In this document: one piece after another, positions 1 to 7,773 of the stretch
Layout: each line of letters opens with the position of its first letter
Numbering within the stretch: position 1 is the stretch's first letter
The notes under the pieces: generated by a model
What the model saw: only the letters and a program-made list of their open reading frames with translations
What the model was told of the DNA's origin: nothing
Database searches by the model: none
DNA from: JBOHRN01 sp050732775
Lineage (GTDB): Bacteria; Gemmatimonadota; Gemmatimonadetes; Longimicrobiales; Longimicrobiaceae
Assembly (NCBI GenBank): GCA_050732775.1
Contig: JBOHRN010000035.1
Location: 1 to 45,801 of the forward strand
Length of the DNA stretch: 45,801 nucleotides
Direction: 5' to 3'
Translations under genes and position numbers: made by a program

Positions 1-2
1 CC

Positions 3-809
3 CCGGCCCCAACCCGCGTAAACCCGCCCCGCCGCCCCCCCCGCCCCGACCGGGAGCTGGGGCGGGCGCTACCCTGGGGGATCGGCGGCTCGGTCCTTCT
101 CCACCTCATCTTCCTGCTCTCCGCGCCGCTGTTCATCCAGACCGAGAGGCAGCCCGGCGACGGCGAGATCGCTTCGCTCGCCAAGACCGGCGACTGGTTG
201 CGGATGATAGAGCCGGTGGTGGTCTCCAGTCCGGAAGCGCGCGAGGAGGAGCCCCCTGCCGAGACCGGCTTGGCGGAGCGGACCCATCCCCCGGCTCGGC
301 GGGGCGGCCCGTCGCGGCCCGCGCTCCGTACCCCCGCGGGCGAGCGTGCCTCGGCCGCCGAGGCGCTCCGGCCCGGCTCCCGCGACCCGCGGCTGTACGT
401 CGCTCCGCGCGATCTGCCCGAGCCGCCCGAGCCGTCGGATCACGAGAGGTACCTGGCGCACCTGGAGGCGCGTCTGGGCGCCTACAACGACTCTATCGCG
501 GGCGCGGCGGAAAGGTCCCGGCGGGCCACCGATTGGACGGTGACCGACTCCGAGGGGCGCCGCTGGGGCGTCTCGCCGGGCAAGATACACCTTGGCGGCG
601 TTACCCTTCCCCTCCCGGTAGGGTTCGGCGGCTCTCCCGAACGGGCCGACGAGTGGCAAGAACGCCAGCGCCAGCGCGAGGAGATTCGGCGCCAGGAGGA
701 AGCCCGCGAGCGTGATGAAGTCAGGGAAGAGAGGAACCGGAGTGCGCGGGAAAGGGACCCCGCTGGGTTGAACGAAGACCCCGACGAAGACTCGGACGAC
801 GCCTCCTGA
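3..809 (+). CDS. Membrane-anchored protein of unknown function, 5' end cut by the window
   Basis: The frame is open from base 3, so the true start lies outside the window; 268 residues are visible. A Pro/Arg-rich cytoplasmic stretch comes first, then one hydrophobic segment at visible residues 24-47 (core VLLHLIFLLSAPLF). A low-complexity Pro/Arg/Glu region follows, then a short ordered-looking block at about residues 175-205 with the pattern WTVTDSEGRRWGVSPGKIH. The end is a charged, probably coiled-coil tail rich in Glu, Arg and Asp. Topology resembles TonB-like or periplasm-spanning linker proteins, but no TonB C-terminal domain is visible and I do not recognise the family. The next gene starts 82 bases downstream on the same strand. 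Confidence 0.7.
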   Translation, partial: PAPTRVNPPRRPPRPDRELGRALPWGIGGSVLLHLIFLLSAPLFIQTERQPGDGEIASLAKTGDWLRMIEPVVVSSPEAREEEPPAETGLAERTHPPARRGGPSRPALRTPAGERASAAEALRPGSRDPRLYVAPRDLPEPPEPSDHERYLAHLEARLGAYNDSIAGAAERSRRATDWTVTDSEGRRWGVSPGKIHLGGVTLPLPVGFGGSPERADEWQERQRQREEIRRQEEARERDEVREERNRSARERDPAGLNEDPDEDSDDAS

Positions 810-891
810 CCGGAACGCGAATTGCACCTCCCTGGTGGGGATCGCGATAGGTTGCCGGGAAACACCCTTTACCTAGAACAAGGAGGTCAGC

Positions 892-1545
892 GTGTGGTTT
901 GTCGCAGAGGAGAAAAACGTTGGAATGGCTCGCGCCCTGCTAGCCACCGGAGTGGGGCTAGCCGGAGGCGTCGTGCTGTGGACGGTGCTCTCGGCCCGGC
1001 GGGGCGGTGAGCCGGGCCACCTGTGGGACAAGATCAGACCGACCCGCTTGAAGCGCGGGTTGGACGAGCGCACTGAACTCTTCGCGCTGGAGGACGCGGT
1101 CCTCGACGCCTTCCGCGCCGACCCAGTGCTGAGCGAGCGCGGCGTAGACGTGGGCGCCATTAGCCCTGGCATAATCGAGCTCTCGGGCTCAGTCCATAGC
1201 GAGGACGAGAGCGCCGTCGCCGTGAGCACGGCCCGGGGGGTCGAGGGCGTGGAGACGGTGGTGAACCGGATGGACGTGCAAAGCGAGATGGTCCACCTGG
1301 AGGAGGTCCGTCGCCGTTTGGAAGACCGGGACCCCGCGCTGGCGGAGTCGGGCTGGGAGGGGCGGCGGGTGGGGATGGGAAGGATGCGACAGGGTCCCCA
1401 AACCGAGCCCGACCGGCCCGACGACTCCCAAAAGCTTCGCGAGCGTGCCCTGGCGGAGGCCGACCAGAAAGATATTTCCGTGCAGAGTGGTTCCGAGATC
1501 ACCGCCTCGGTGGGACAGAACGGGCGTCCCGTGGCGGACGAGTAG
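892..1545 (+). CDS. BON-domain membrane protein
   Basis: A 217-residue protein. The GTG start at 892 is supported by an AGGAGG Shine-Dalgarno at 881-886. Residues 12-32 form one hydrophobic segment (MARALLATGVGLAGGVV), probably an anchor. Residues about 65-125 look like a BON domain: a helix, then the pattern ISPGIIELSGSV, then a helix ending in VEGVETVVNRMDV, the usual beta-alpha-beta-beta order. BON domains bind membranes or lipids and occur in OsmY and cell-envelope proteins. The C-terminal third is hydrophilic and low-complexity. Eleven bases separate its stop from yqeY. A specific function cannot be assigned. Confidence 0.75.
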   Translation: MWFVAEEKNVGMARALLATGVGLAGGVVLWTVLSARRGGEPGHLWDKIRPTRLKRGLDERTELFALEDAVLDAFRADPVLSERGVDVGAISPGIIELSGSVHSEDESAVAVSTARGVEGVETVVNRMDVQSEMVHLEEVRRRLEDRDPALAESGWEGRRVGMGRMRQGPQTEPDRPDDSQKLRERALAEADQKDISVQSGSEITASVGQNGRPVADE

Positions 1546-1556
1546 TCAGCTCTGGT

Positions 1557-1997
1557 ATGTCCGGGTCTGAACTGAACCAGAGGTTGCGCGCCGACCTCGG
1601 CAGCGCGCGCAAGGCGAGGGACCGGCGCAAGACCACGCTGCTCACCACTTTCCTAGCCGCTGTGCGTAACCGGGAGATCGAGTTGGGCAAGGAGGCCGGC
1701 GACGAGGATATCGAAGCGCTGCTCGCCACCGCCATCAAACGGAACCAGGAGGCGGCGGGGCAGATGCGCGCCGGGAAGAGGGCCGACCGGGCCGCGGACG
1801 AGGAGAGTGAAGCCGAGTTCCTGCGAGCTTACCTGCCGCCCCGGCTGGGCGAGGGTGAGGTGAGGGAGCTGGTGCGGGAGGCGGTGGCGGGCGGCGCCTC
1901 CGACCTCGGTTCGGTGATGCGGGAAGTGATGCCCAAGGTCAAGGGCCGCTTCGACGGCAAGCAGGTAAACCGCCTGGCTCGTGAAGAGCTCGGCTAA
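1557..1997 (+). CDS. yqeY: GatB/YqeY-family protein
   Basis: A 146-residue protein matching the YqeY family along its whole length: an N-terminal helix with LNQRLRADLGSARKARD, the conserved core EIELGKEAGDEDIEALLATA with KRNQEA after it, FLRAYLPP, and the C-terminal block DLGSVMREVMPKVKGR followed by DGKQVN. YqeY resembles the C-terminal tRNA-binding domain of the GatB amidotransferase subunit; its cellular role is not well established. In many bacteria it lies near dnaG, and dnaG is about 1.1 kb downstream here. The gene ends convergently with the next one, overlapping by 4 bases. Confidence 0.9.
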   Translation: MSGSELNQRLRADLGSARKARDRRKTTLLTTFLAAVRNREIELGKEAGDEDIEALLATAIKRNQEAAGQMRAGKRADRAADEESEAEFLRAYLPPRLGEGEVRELVREAVAGGASDLGSVMREVMPKVKGRFDGKQVNRLAREELG

Positions 1998-2281
1998 CCA
2001 CCCTCCAGCAAGTCTTCCACCGCTTCGAGCACCGCCAGCCGGTTACGGTGGGCGCGCTCATAGCCGCGCACGCGGTGCAGGGTAGCAGGGTCGAGTCGGG
2101 CGCGCGAGAGCCAGTCGATCAGGGTGTCCCTGTCCATTCCGTCGTAGCCCAAGACCGGCTCGCTTCCGTCTACCGGCTCGGCCAGGGGTGGCTCGCTTGG
2201 GCCGGGCCAGAGCGCCCGCGCCACCACGCCGACCAAACCGCCGACCAGCCCGCCCAGCAGTATGTAACCGCCTCTCATCAC
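1994..2281 (-). CDS. Small membrane protein, unknown function
   Basis: A 95-residue protein. The start is GTG at 2281 or ATG at 2278, both served by a GAGGG Shine-Dalgarno at 2288-2292. Residues 4-25 form one glycine-rich transmembrane segment (YILLGGLVGGLVGVVARAL). A soluble tail follows, with a helical pattern around MDRDTLIDWLSRARLDPATL and RVRGYERAHRNRLAVLEAVE. It lies 77 bases downstream of the DtxR-type regulator on the same strand, so the two may be co-transcribed. I do not recognise the family. Confidence 0.6.
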   Translation of the reverse strand: MMRGGYILLGGLVGGLVGVVARALWPGPSEPPLAEPVDGSEPVLGYDGMDRDTLIDWLSRARLDPATLHRVRGYERAHRNRLAVLEAVEDLLEGG

Positions 2282-2358
2282 TGTTTACCCTCGGTTCGGA
2301 AAGGTGTTACGAAGCGGAAGCGCAAGAGCCCTGCCACCGGTGCCGCGCGGGTTTTTGC

Positions 2359-3027
2359 TCACGCTCTGCCGGGGACGGCCGGGGACACCCTGATGCGCTC
2401 CGCGAGCGCACGCGAGAGGACCCTGGGCTCTCCATTCACTTCCAGGGAGATGGGGCCGTCGAAGGGGGCCCGCCCCGTCACCGCGACGTCGTTGCCGGGG
2501 TAGAGGTCGAGCGAACCGAGGTAGCGGAGCTGCTCCGGCTCCTCGATCTCGACTTCCAAGACGGTGGCGGTTCCGCCCGGGGCCAGATTCGCCAGCGTGG
2601 GGTGCTCGGCCTGGTCGACTTCGCCGCTGGCCGTGGGGATGGAAGCTCCGTGCGGGTCGCGCTCGGGCTCTCCGAGCAGTTTGGCCAACCTCTCGATCAA
2701 CTCGTCGCTGGCCGCGTGTTCGAGCCGTTCGGCTTCGTGGTGAACCTTGTCCCACTCGTACCCCAGCACTTCGGTGAGGAACAGCTCCAAGACCCGGTGG
2801 CGTCGCACGATGCCTAGCGCCGCCAGCTCTCCGGCGGGGGTCAGACGGGCGCCCTGGTACGGCTCGTAGCGTACCAGCTTCTGGTCGGCAAGTCGCTTGA
2901 CCATGGCGGTCACCGCGGCCGCGCTGAGCTCCAGCCGCTCGGCTATGCGCGAGGTAGAAACCGGGGACTCCGTCTGCTGGAGCACCCAGATAGCTTTGAG
3001 GTAGTCCTCGACTACGGGAGTGTACAC
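2359..3027 (-). CDS. DtxR/MntR-family metal-dependent repressor
   Basis: A 222-residue regulator. I chose GTG at 3027 because the family starts just before the conserved EDYLKAIWVLQQ helix; the frame is open further upstream, but that would overlap dnaG. Order: winged helix-turn-helix (residues about 5-70, with RIAERLELSAAAVTAMVKRL), metal-binding/dimerisation domain (RRHRVLELFL, then KVHHEAERLEHAASDEL), and a C-terminal FeoA/SH3-like domain from about residue 145. Aligned by eye with DtxR, the His79, Glu83, His98, Glu105 and His106 ligands are present. The Cys102 position is Glu, as in manganese-sensing MntR. A manganese or iron homeostasis role is inferred; no transporter lies nearby. Confidence 0.85.
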   Translation of the reverse strand: MYTPVVEDYLKAIWVLQQTESPVSTSRIAERLELSAAAVTAMVKRLADQKLVRYEPYQGARLTPAGELAALGIVRRHRVLELFLTEVLGYEWDKVHHEAERLEHAASDELIERLAKLLGEPERDPHGASIPTASGEVDQAEHPTLANLAPGGTATVLEVEIEEPEQLRYLGSLDLYPGNDVAVTGRAPFDGPISLEVNGEPRVLSRALAERIRVSPAVPGRA

Positions 3028-3117
3028 AGTGAGCGTAAAATCCGGCCTCTGCCTCCCCCCGTCAAGCGTCCGGGTGTTATGTTGCCCGTCGCTACTTTCC
3101 AGTACTCCCGGCGACAG

Positions 3118-4944
3118 GTGGGTAGAGGAATCCCCGACAGTGTGATAGAAGAGGTCCGCGCCCGCGCGGATCTGGTCGAGATCGTTTCCGCACACACCCG
3201 GCTCAAACGGTCGGGGCGGACCTTCCGCGGACCGTGCCCCCTGCACGGGGGCGAGGGGCCCAACTTCTCGGTGGATCCGGAGAAGAACCTCTTCAAGTGC
3301 TTCGTGTGCGGAGAGGGGGGCGACCTCTTCTCCTTTCCCATGCAGCTGCTCGGACTCGACTTTCTAGACGCGGTCCGCTACGTGGCGGAGCGCGCCGGAG
3401 TGGAGATCCCCGCACCCGGTCCGGGTCCCGGCGGCGACCCGGACAGTCCCCACACCCACCTGTACGAGGCCAACGCCTTCGCCGCCGAGCTCTTTCGTAA
3501 GGGGCTCGGGGGGGATGAGGGTGGCGAGGCGCGTACTTACTTGGAAGAGCGGGGGATCGGCGGCAAGGAGCGGGAGCGTTTCGGGTTGGGCTGGGCTCTC
3601 GAACGCTGGGACTCCCTGCTCGAGGCCGCCCGCGTCCACGGTGTTCCCGACCAGACCCTGTTGGAGTTGGGGCTGGCTAGACGGTCGCGGCGTACCGAGC
3701 AGGAGCTGTACGACTCTTTCCGCGGCCGCGTAATATTTCCCATCGAGGACCTGGCGGGGAAGGTGGTGGGGTTCGGGGGGCGCGTGCTGGGGGGTGCCGG
3801 GGAGCACGTGCCCAAGTATCTGAACTCTCCCGAGACTCCGGTATTCCACAAGAGCGAGCTCCTCTACGGGCTGGGCTGGAGCAAGGGTGCCATCCGCCGC
3901 GAACGCACCGCGCTGGTGGTCGAGGGGTACATGGACTACCTCTCGCTAGCTGCCAGCGGGGTGGCAAACGTGGTGGCCCCGCTCGGAACCGCGCTGACTC
4001 CGGAGCAGGCCGCGCTAATTTCCCGTTACGCCGAGCGGGCGGTGCTCCTTTACGACAGCGACAAAGCCGGGTTGCGGGCCACCTTCCGCTCTGGGGACGA
4101 GCTACTGCGGGCGGGTGTGCAAGTCTTGGTGGCGACCCTACCCGCGGGCGAGGACCCCGACTCCCTGGTCCGTTCCGGAGGTCCGGCCGCCCTCAGCGAG
4201 TACCTCGACGACGCCGTGGACGTGCTGGAGCGGAAGCTCCAGATCCTAGAGCGGAGAGGTTTCCTGGCAGACGCTGCCGGCCGCCGGCGGGCCGTGGACT
4301 CGCTCGTGCCCACCGTCAGTGCCACCCGGGACGAGGCGCTGCGCGACGTCTACCTGGCCCGCGTCTCCGAAAAGACGGGCGTCTCCCGCCCGGTGCTGGA
4401 GCGCGAGACAGCCCGGGACGAGCGAGGCCCGCCCGCCGCCGAGCCGAGGCGGTACCGCTCTTTTCACCCCCAGGGGAGAGAAGCCGACCAAGAGGCGGTG
4501 AAGGGGATGGGGGCCGAGCGGAATATCCTTCTCCTCCTCCTGCGCGATGAGTCGTGGCTCGAACGGACGGCCCGTGAATTATCCCCCGGCGACTTTCGCC
4601 ACCCCGAGTACCGGGCCCTGTACCAGGGGCTGCTACTCATCGAAGGGGCCCGCGACGCGGGCGGAGAGTGGCTCGGGCGCCTTCCACCCGGGGCGCTGCC
4701 CTTTGCCGAGGAGCTGCTGGGGAGCGGAGAAGACGTGGGCGCTCCCGAACAGTATTTCGAGCACAACCTGCGCCGCCTTCAGGCCCGGCCGTTCGAGGAA
4801 CGGCTGGACAAGTTACAGGAGGAGCTCCAGGTAGCCGGAGCCGACCAGCAACTCTCCCTGCTGCTGGAGTGGAACGAACTCCTCACCACCATGCGCGAGC
4901 GGGGCCTGCGAACTCGGTACGGGACCTTCAAGGTGGAAGGGTAG
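3118..4944 (+). CDS. dnaG: DNA primase
   Basis: A 608-residue bacterial primase that makes RNA primers for DNA replication with the DnaB helicase. I chose GTG at 3118 because GIPDSVIEEVRARADLVEIV is the usual N-terminus; ATG 3079 in the same frame would add 13 unrelated residues. The CHC2 zinc finger uses C40, H43, C61 and C64 (CPLH...CFVC). The Toprim core follows, with VVEGYMD near residues 265-271 and YDSDKAG near 311-317. After a low-complexity linker around residue 440 comes a C-terminal helicase-binding domain. No clear promoter or Shine-Dalgarno is visible in the 90-base gap to the divergent DtxR-type gene. Its stop lies 18 bases from the orphan aconitase-tail repeat. Confidence 0.97.
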   Translation: MGRGIPDSVIEEVRARADLVEIVSAHTRLKRSGRTFRGPCPLHGGEGPNFSVDPEKNLFKCFVCGEGGDLFSFPMQLLGLDFLDAVRYVAERAGVEIPAPGPGPGGDPDSPHTHLYEANAFAAELFRKGLGGDEGGEARTYLEERGIGGKERERFGLGWALERWDSLLEAARVHGVPDQTLLELGLARRSRRTEQELYDSFRGRVIFPIEDLAGKVVGFGGRVLGGAGEHVPKYLNSPETPVFHKSELLYGLGWSKGAIRRERTALVVEGYMDYLSLAASGVANVVAPLGTALTPEQAALISRYAERAVLLYDSDKAGLRATFRSGDELLRAGVQVLVATLPAGEDPDSLVRSGGPAALSEYLDDAVDVLERKLQILERRGFLADAAGRRRAVDSLVPTVSATRDEALRDVYLARVSEKTGVSRPVLERETARDERGPPAAEPRRYRSFHPQGREADQEAVKGMGAERNILLLLLRDESWLERTARELSPGDFRHPEYRALYQGLLLIEGARDAGGEWLGRLPPGALPFAEELLGSGEDVGAPEQYFEHNLRRLQARPFEERLDKLQEELQVAGADQQLSLLLEWNELLTTMRERGLRTRYGTFKVEG

Positions 4945-4956
4945 GGAGTTCTTCCA

Positions 4957-5072
4957 CAACCGTCATACCGCCGCCAGCTCCTCCTCCGCTTCCCACGCCA
5001 CGATCTTTCCGGCCAGCGCGGAAGCGGCCACAGTGTACGGCGAGCCGAGGTAGAGTTGGCCCGGTCCCGAGC
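4957..5072 (-). repeat. Left copy of a 116-bp direct repeat: orphan 3' end of the aconitase gene
   Basis: Bases 4957-5072 match 8390-8505 in the same orientation at a constant offset of 3433, with a single difference (A at 5032, G at 8465). On the minus strand the copy encodes the last 36 residues of the aconitase-family protein (GQLYLGSPYTVAASALAGKI and onward) including its stop at 4963. Nothing else of the gene is present here. Instead it is joined in frame to a broken PIN-domain toxin fragment, giving a chimeric open frame at 4963-5319. Confidence 0.97.
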
Positions 5073-5246
5073 TGAGGCGCCGGTCCCGGGTCAAAAGCGG
5101 CGCGTTCAGTGCCTCGGCGAGGGCGAGATAGGCGGCGTCATAGGTAGAGACTCTCCAGGCTGGAAAATCCTCTCCGCCACGTGCTCGGCCGAAGGACTTT
5201 GAAAGAGGAGTTCCAGTACGGCCGAGGCGTCTAGAAGTCCTTTGAC
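5073..5246 (-). pseudogene. Decayed VapC-type PIN-domain toxin
   Basis: Two pieces of a PIN-domain ribonuclease are visible in different frames. The N-terminal piece (about 5180-5246) reads GLLDASAVLELLFQSPSAEH up to PGESL, including the first catalytic Asp of the DASAV motif. The C-terminal piece (about 5073-5155) reads STYDAAYLALAEALNAPLLT then RDRRL, including the YDAAYLALAE helix and the late acidic TRD motif. The central 60 or so residues of a normal toxin of about 130 residues are missing, with a frame change at the join near 5155-5180. The 3' end runs straight into the aconitase-tail repeat; the 5' end abuts the regulator fragment. It cannot make an active toxin. Confidence 0.8.
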
Positions 5247-5632
5247 GCACCCTTTTCGTGACCGAACATCTCGCTCTCGAGGAGATTCTCCGTGATGGCG
5301 GCGCAGTTGCTCGCCACAAAGGGCCCGTCGGCGCGGTCGCTGTTCCGATGGATCGCCCTTGCGACGAGCTCCTTCCCCGTTCCGCTCTCCCCCAGGATCA
5401 GAACCGTCGCCGAGCTCGCCGCGATCCTGCCGACGGTATGGAAGACCCCCAGCATCGCGGGACTGACGCCGATCGCCACGTCATCGCCCAGGTTGGCCAG
5501 ATCGGCGGGAAGGATCGGGATTACCTCCCCTGCCGGAGCAAATGCTTCGCACAGCGCCGCGGCCAGATCTTCAGCGTTGATCGGCCTGGGGAACAGCCCG
5601 ACCACTCCCATGCTGGAGGCCTGCACCCTCAT
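5247..5632 (-). pseudogene. Fragment of an NtrC-type sigma-54-dependent response regulator
   Basis: The fragment starts within the end of a receiver domain (GVVGLFPRPINAEDLAAAL, the usual K/R-P loop and last helix). It continues through a linker into the start of the sigma-54 AAA+ domain: SPAMLGVFHTVGRIAASSAT, Walker A GESGTGKE, ARAIHRNSDR, VASNCAAI, LLESEMFGHEKGA. The frame then breaks exactly where the sigma-54-contacting GAFTGA loop should be, reading SKDF and a stop inside vapC sequence. The phosphoacceptor half of the receiver, Walker B, the sensor motifs and the DNA-binding domain are all absent. The open frame upstream to 5716 is not recognisable. Confidence 0.8.
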
Positions 5633-5736
5633 CTGCGTGGTCGATCGACACAGGCCTTGGGCAAAGGGGGAATTCAAGCCAGCGTCACCAATTTGGGGAG
5701 GTCGAGAAGGACGCAACCAAAATGGTGCATGATCAA

Positions 5737-5774
5737 GAAGAGGGCCGGAGGAAACGCTCCCTCCGGCCCTCTTC
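5737..5774 (-). terminator. Intrinsic terminator after the subtilase gene
   Basis: A perfect 14-bp stem pairs 5737-5750 with 5761-5774 (arm GAAGAGGGCCGGAG), with a 10-base loop. It lies 32 bases past the subtilase stop on the minus strand and is followed there by a short T-rich stretch (TTGAT). The symmetry would also let it act on the opposite strand. Confidence 0.7.
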
Positions 5775-5805
5775 CCTTGGAAGGCGTACCGTTGGGGTGT
5801 GAGGA

Positions 5806-7266
5806 TTACTTCGAGTACTTCCCGCGCGAGGCGGCCTTGACGGCCTCGAAGGCATCTACGTAGCCCGCGCCGACCTCCCAGACGTCGTACCCGTCGAGCG
5901 GCCGCACGGTCGTGGTGAGCACCTCCAGCACCTCGTCGGGCGTGATGGCGCCGCCGGAGGCCTCCTCGAGCAGCGCGACGACACCCGCCACGTGCGGCGA
6001 GGCCATCGAGGTGCCCGAGGCACAGGTGTAATAGTCGACGTGCTGCAGACTGATGTTGCAGATCTGCGCGTCGTGGTTGGCGTCGAGCCCGTTCAGCACC
6101 GCGCCGGTGGAGGCCCGAGCGGAGACGATATGCACGCCGGGCGCGGTCACGTCGGGGTGGTAGAGGTCATCCCCCGGAATGCCGCGCGAAGAGAAACCCG
6201 CGAGTACCGGCGCACGGCCGTTCGGGTCCTCGCAGTGGACGGCGGAGTTGGTCGGGTCCTGCACCAGCTTGCAGCCAGCGGCCACGCCGATCACCCAGGG
6301 CGCCACGCTGTAGCGGTTCATCGTGTTCTGGTCAGGTCCCGCGTTTCCGGCCGCGAAGACCACTGTGATCCCAGCGTCATGTACCTCCTTCGTGGCCTCA
6401 TTGATCGGACCCGTGGGATCGAACTCGCCGCTGGAGCCCCAGGAGTTATTCACGACCTGGATGTTGTACTCGTCCTGGTGCTCCAGGATGTAGTCGAAGC
6501 CCGCGAGCGCCCAGAAGATGAAGAGTACATCACCCGCGCCGATCCCGATCAGGCCCGCGTCCGGCGCCACACCGGTGTAGATCCCGGCGCTGGAAGCCTC
6601 GCCCGTCCCTGCGGCGATCCCCGCGACGTGAGTACCGTGGCCGATCGAGGTCTCGCTATTGGCCACATTCTCGACGTAGAGCGAAAAGCCCGGCTCGGGA
6701 GTGTCGTCGCCGAAGCTGTAGAGGTCCCGGCTGTCGCCCACGTACTTCACGTTTTGCACGGTCTTCTCGGGGTACTTCAAGTCGGGGTGGTAGAGCCCGT
6801 CGATCCCGCTGTCCAGGATCGCGATCCCCACGTCCTTACCGGTGTAGCCGGCCGCCCACACCTCGTCCGCCCGGATGGTCTCGATGCTCTCCGCCAGCAG
6901 GTAGTCCAACTGGCTGTTCAGATAGATGGACTGCACGCCCGTTAGGGTCTGGATGGTGGCGATCTGACTCGGCGTGGTGAGCGCGGCCACCATAGAGAGG
7001 TGCTCGAAAGTGACGACGCCCGCGCCCACATCCTGGAGCGTATTAGCGATGGTCGAACTCGTCGTCAGAGTCTCGTCGAAGTTGACGATCACCTCTAGGA
7101 GATCGCCCTCGGTCGCGCCCGCTACCGCATCGGTGAGCGCTGGATCCACGACTACGGAGAGGCTGGGGCCAAGCTCCGGAGATTCCATGGGGGCCACAGG
7201 GTCGGGCTGGTCCTGACAGGCCGCTGTGACGAGCACGCCGGCCACGAGGGTAAGTAATCGCTTCAT
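5806..7266 (-). CDS. Secreted lipoprotein subtilase (S8 serine protease)
   Basis: A 486-residue protease. ATG at 7266 has a GGAGAA Shine-Dalgarno and begins a lipoprotein signal peptide with a lipobox ending at Cys17 (LVTAAC), so the product is probably anchored on the envelope. Residues about 50-120 resemble the inhibitor I9 propeptide. The catalytic set is complete: Asp152 (AILDSGIDG), His210 (GHGTHVAGIAAG), oxyanion Asn308 (AAGNAGP) and Ser420 (GTSMASPHVAG). Length and order are normal for S8 proteases. It is the only intact full-length enzyme in the islet and has its own promoter-like and terminator sequences. Extracellular protein degradation is the likely role; an antagonistic or processing role cannot be excluded. 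Confidence 0.93.
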   Translation of the reverse strand: MKRLLTLVAGVLVTAACQDQPDPVAPMESPELGPSLSVVVDPALTDAVAGATEGDLLEVIVNFDETLTTSSTIANTLQDVGAGVVTFEHLSMVAALTTPSQIATIQTLTGVQSIYLNSQLDYLLAESIETIRADEVWAAGYTGKDVGIAILDSGIDGLYHPDLKYPEKTVQNVKYVGDSRDLYSFGDDTPEPGFSLYVENVANSETSIGHGTHVAGIAAGTGEASSAGIYTGVAPDAGLIGIGAGDVLFIFWALAGFDYILEHQDEYNIQVVNNSWGSSGEFDPTGPINEATKEVHDAGITVVFAAGNAGPDQNTMNRYSVAPWVIGVAAGCKLVQDPTNSAVHCEDPNGRAPVLAGFSSRGIPGDDLYHPDVTAPGVHIVSARASTGAVLNGLDANHDAQICNISLQHVDYYTCASGTSMASPHVAGVVALLEEASGGAITPDEVLEVLTTTVRPLDGYDVWEVGAGYVDAFEAVKAASRGKYSK

Positions 7267-7283
7267 CGGGTTCTCCGAGGTTG

Positions 7284-7313
7284 AGTATAAGGTAAAAGCA
7301 AACATGATAACAA
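7284..7313 (-). promoter_or_regulatory. Probable sigma-70 promoter of the subtilase gene
   Basis: On the minus strand, TTGTTA (7308-7313) and TATACT (7284-7289) are separated by 18 bases. They sit in an A/T-rich patch that stands out from the GC-rich surroundings. The implied start site would be about 10 bases before the subtilase ATG, which is short but still includes the Shine-Dalgarno. Confidence 0.5.
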
Positions 7314-7687
7314 CATACGGAGTGCCCGATCGAATGTCAAGTCCCTTGGCTCCTGTAAACGAGACACGGGCAGGACGTGGTCATGCGATCTTAGGTTCAG
7401 GTTGTGAGCGCCGGCTGCGGCGTTCAGCCGCAAGCTCGGCGCGTATAGGGTTCGCCCCCGCCCCGCACCTGCGGTCGCTGCAGGGAATCTAGGACTTCAC
7501 CCCGATCGAGTTGCGAAAAATAAGGGCCCATGTTCTGGAACACGGGCCTCACGGTCACAAAATTCGGCAAAACTCAACCCGGAGAGCGGGCGTCGAATTG
7601 GCCTGATGACGCGGATCGAGCTAATCGATCAAGCGAGAAAACTTCGGAATCCCGTCGGTATTTTGGATGGGGATCCGCGGGACGTCG
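7314..7687. other. Non-coding stretch upstream of the subtilase
   Basis: No credible gene is seen on either strand. The stretch has mixed composition and holds the terminator-like hairpin at 7511-7549. It probably represents remnants of deleted islet genes. Confidence 0.5.
7511..7549 (-). terminator. Terminator-like hairpin with T-tract, minus strand
   Basis: Arms 7524-7534 and 7539-7549 pair with one A/C mismatch and one G/T pair around a 4-base loop. Read on the minus strand the stem is followed by TTATTTTTCG, a good U-tract. No intact minus-strand gene lies directly upstream, so it probably once ended the transcript of the broken gene that starts at 7981. Confidence 0.65.
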
Positions 7688-7721
7688 TCACCGCAACGTC
7701 GAGTCATGAGGAAACGGCTTC

Positions 7722-7738
7722 TGCACAACTATTGTGCA
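7722..7738. repeat. Short perfect inverted repeat
   Basis: TGCACAA (7722-7728) and TTGTGCA (7732-7738) surround a 3-base spacer. It lies 11 bases from a longer perfect palindrome. It could be an operator half-site pair or a small hairpin; no T-tract follows on either strand. Confidence 0.6.
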
Positions 7739-7749
7739 AGGGCTCCCCG

Positions 7750-7773
7750 TTTTGGGGCGGATCCGCCCCAAAA
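7750..7773. repeat. Perfect 24-bp palindrome
   Basis: The 24 bases read identically on both strands; each half is TTTTGGGGCGGA or its complement, and the two halves meet at GGATCC. There is no loop spacer, so it could be a dimeric protein-binding site, a cruciform-forming site or the end of a lost mobile element. No gene near it is intact. Confidence 0.75.

Noticed and set aside
3079..3117. Upstream ATG start for dnaG
   Set aside because: The 13 added residues match nothing in the family; GTG 3118 gives the normal primase N-terminus.
5231..5716. Functional sigma-54-dependent regulator
   Set aside because: Only the end of a receiver domain and the first part of the AAA+ domain are present; Walker B and the DNA-binding domain are missing in all frames.
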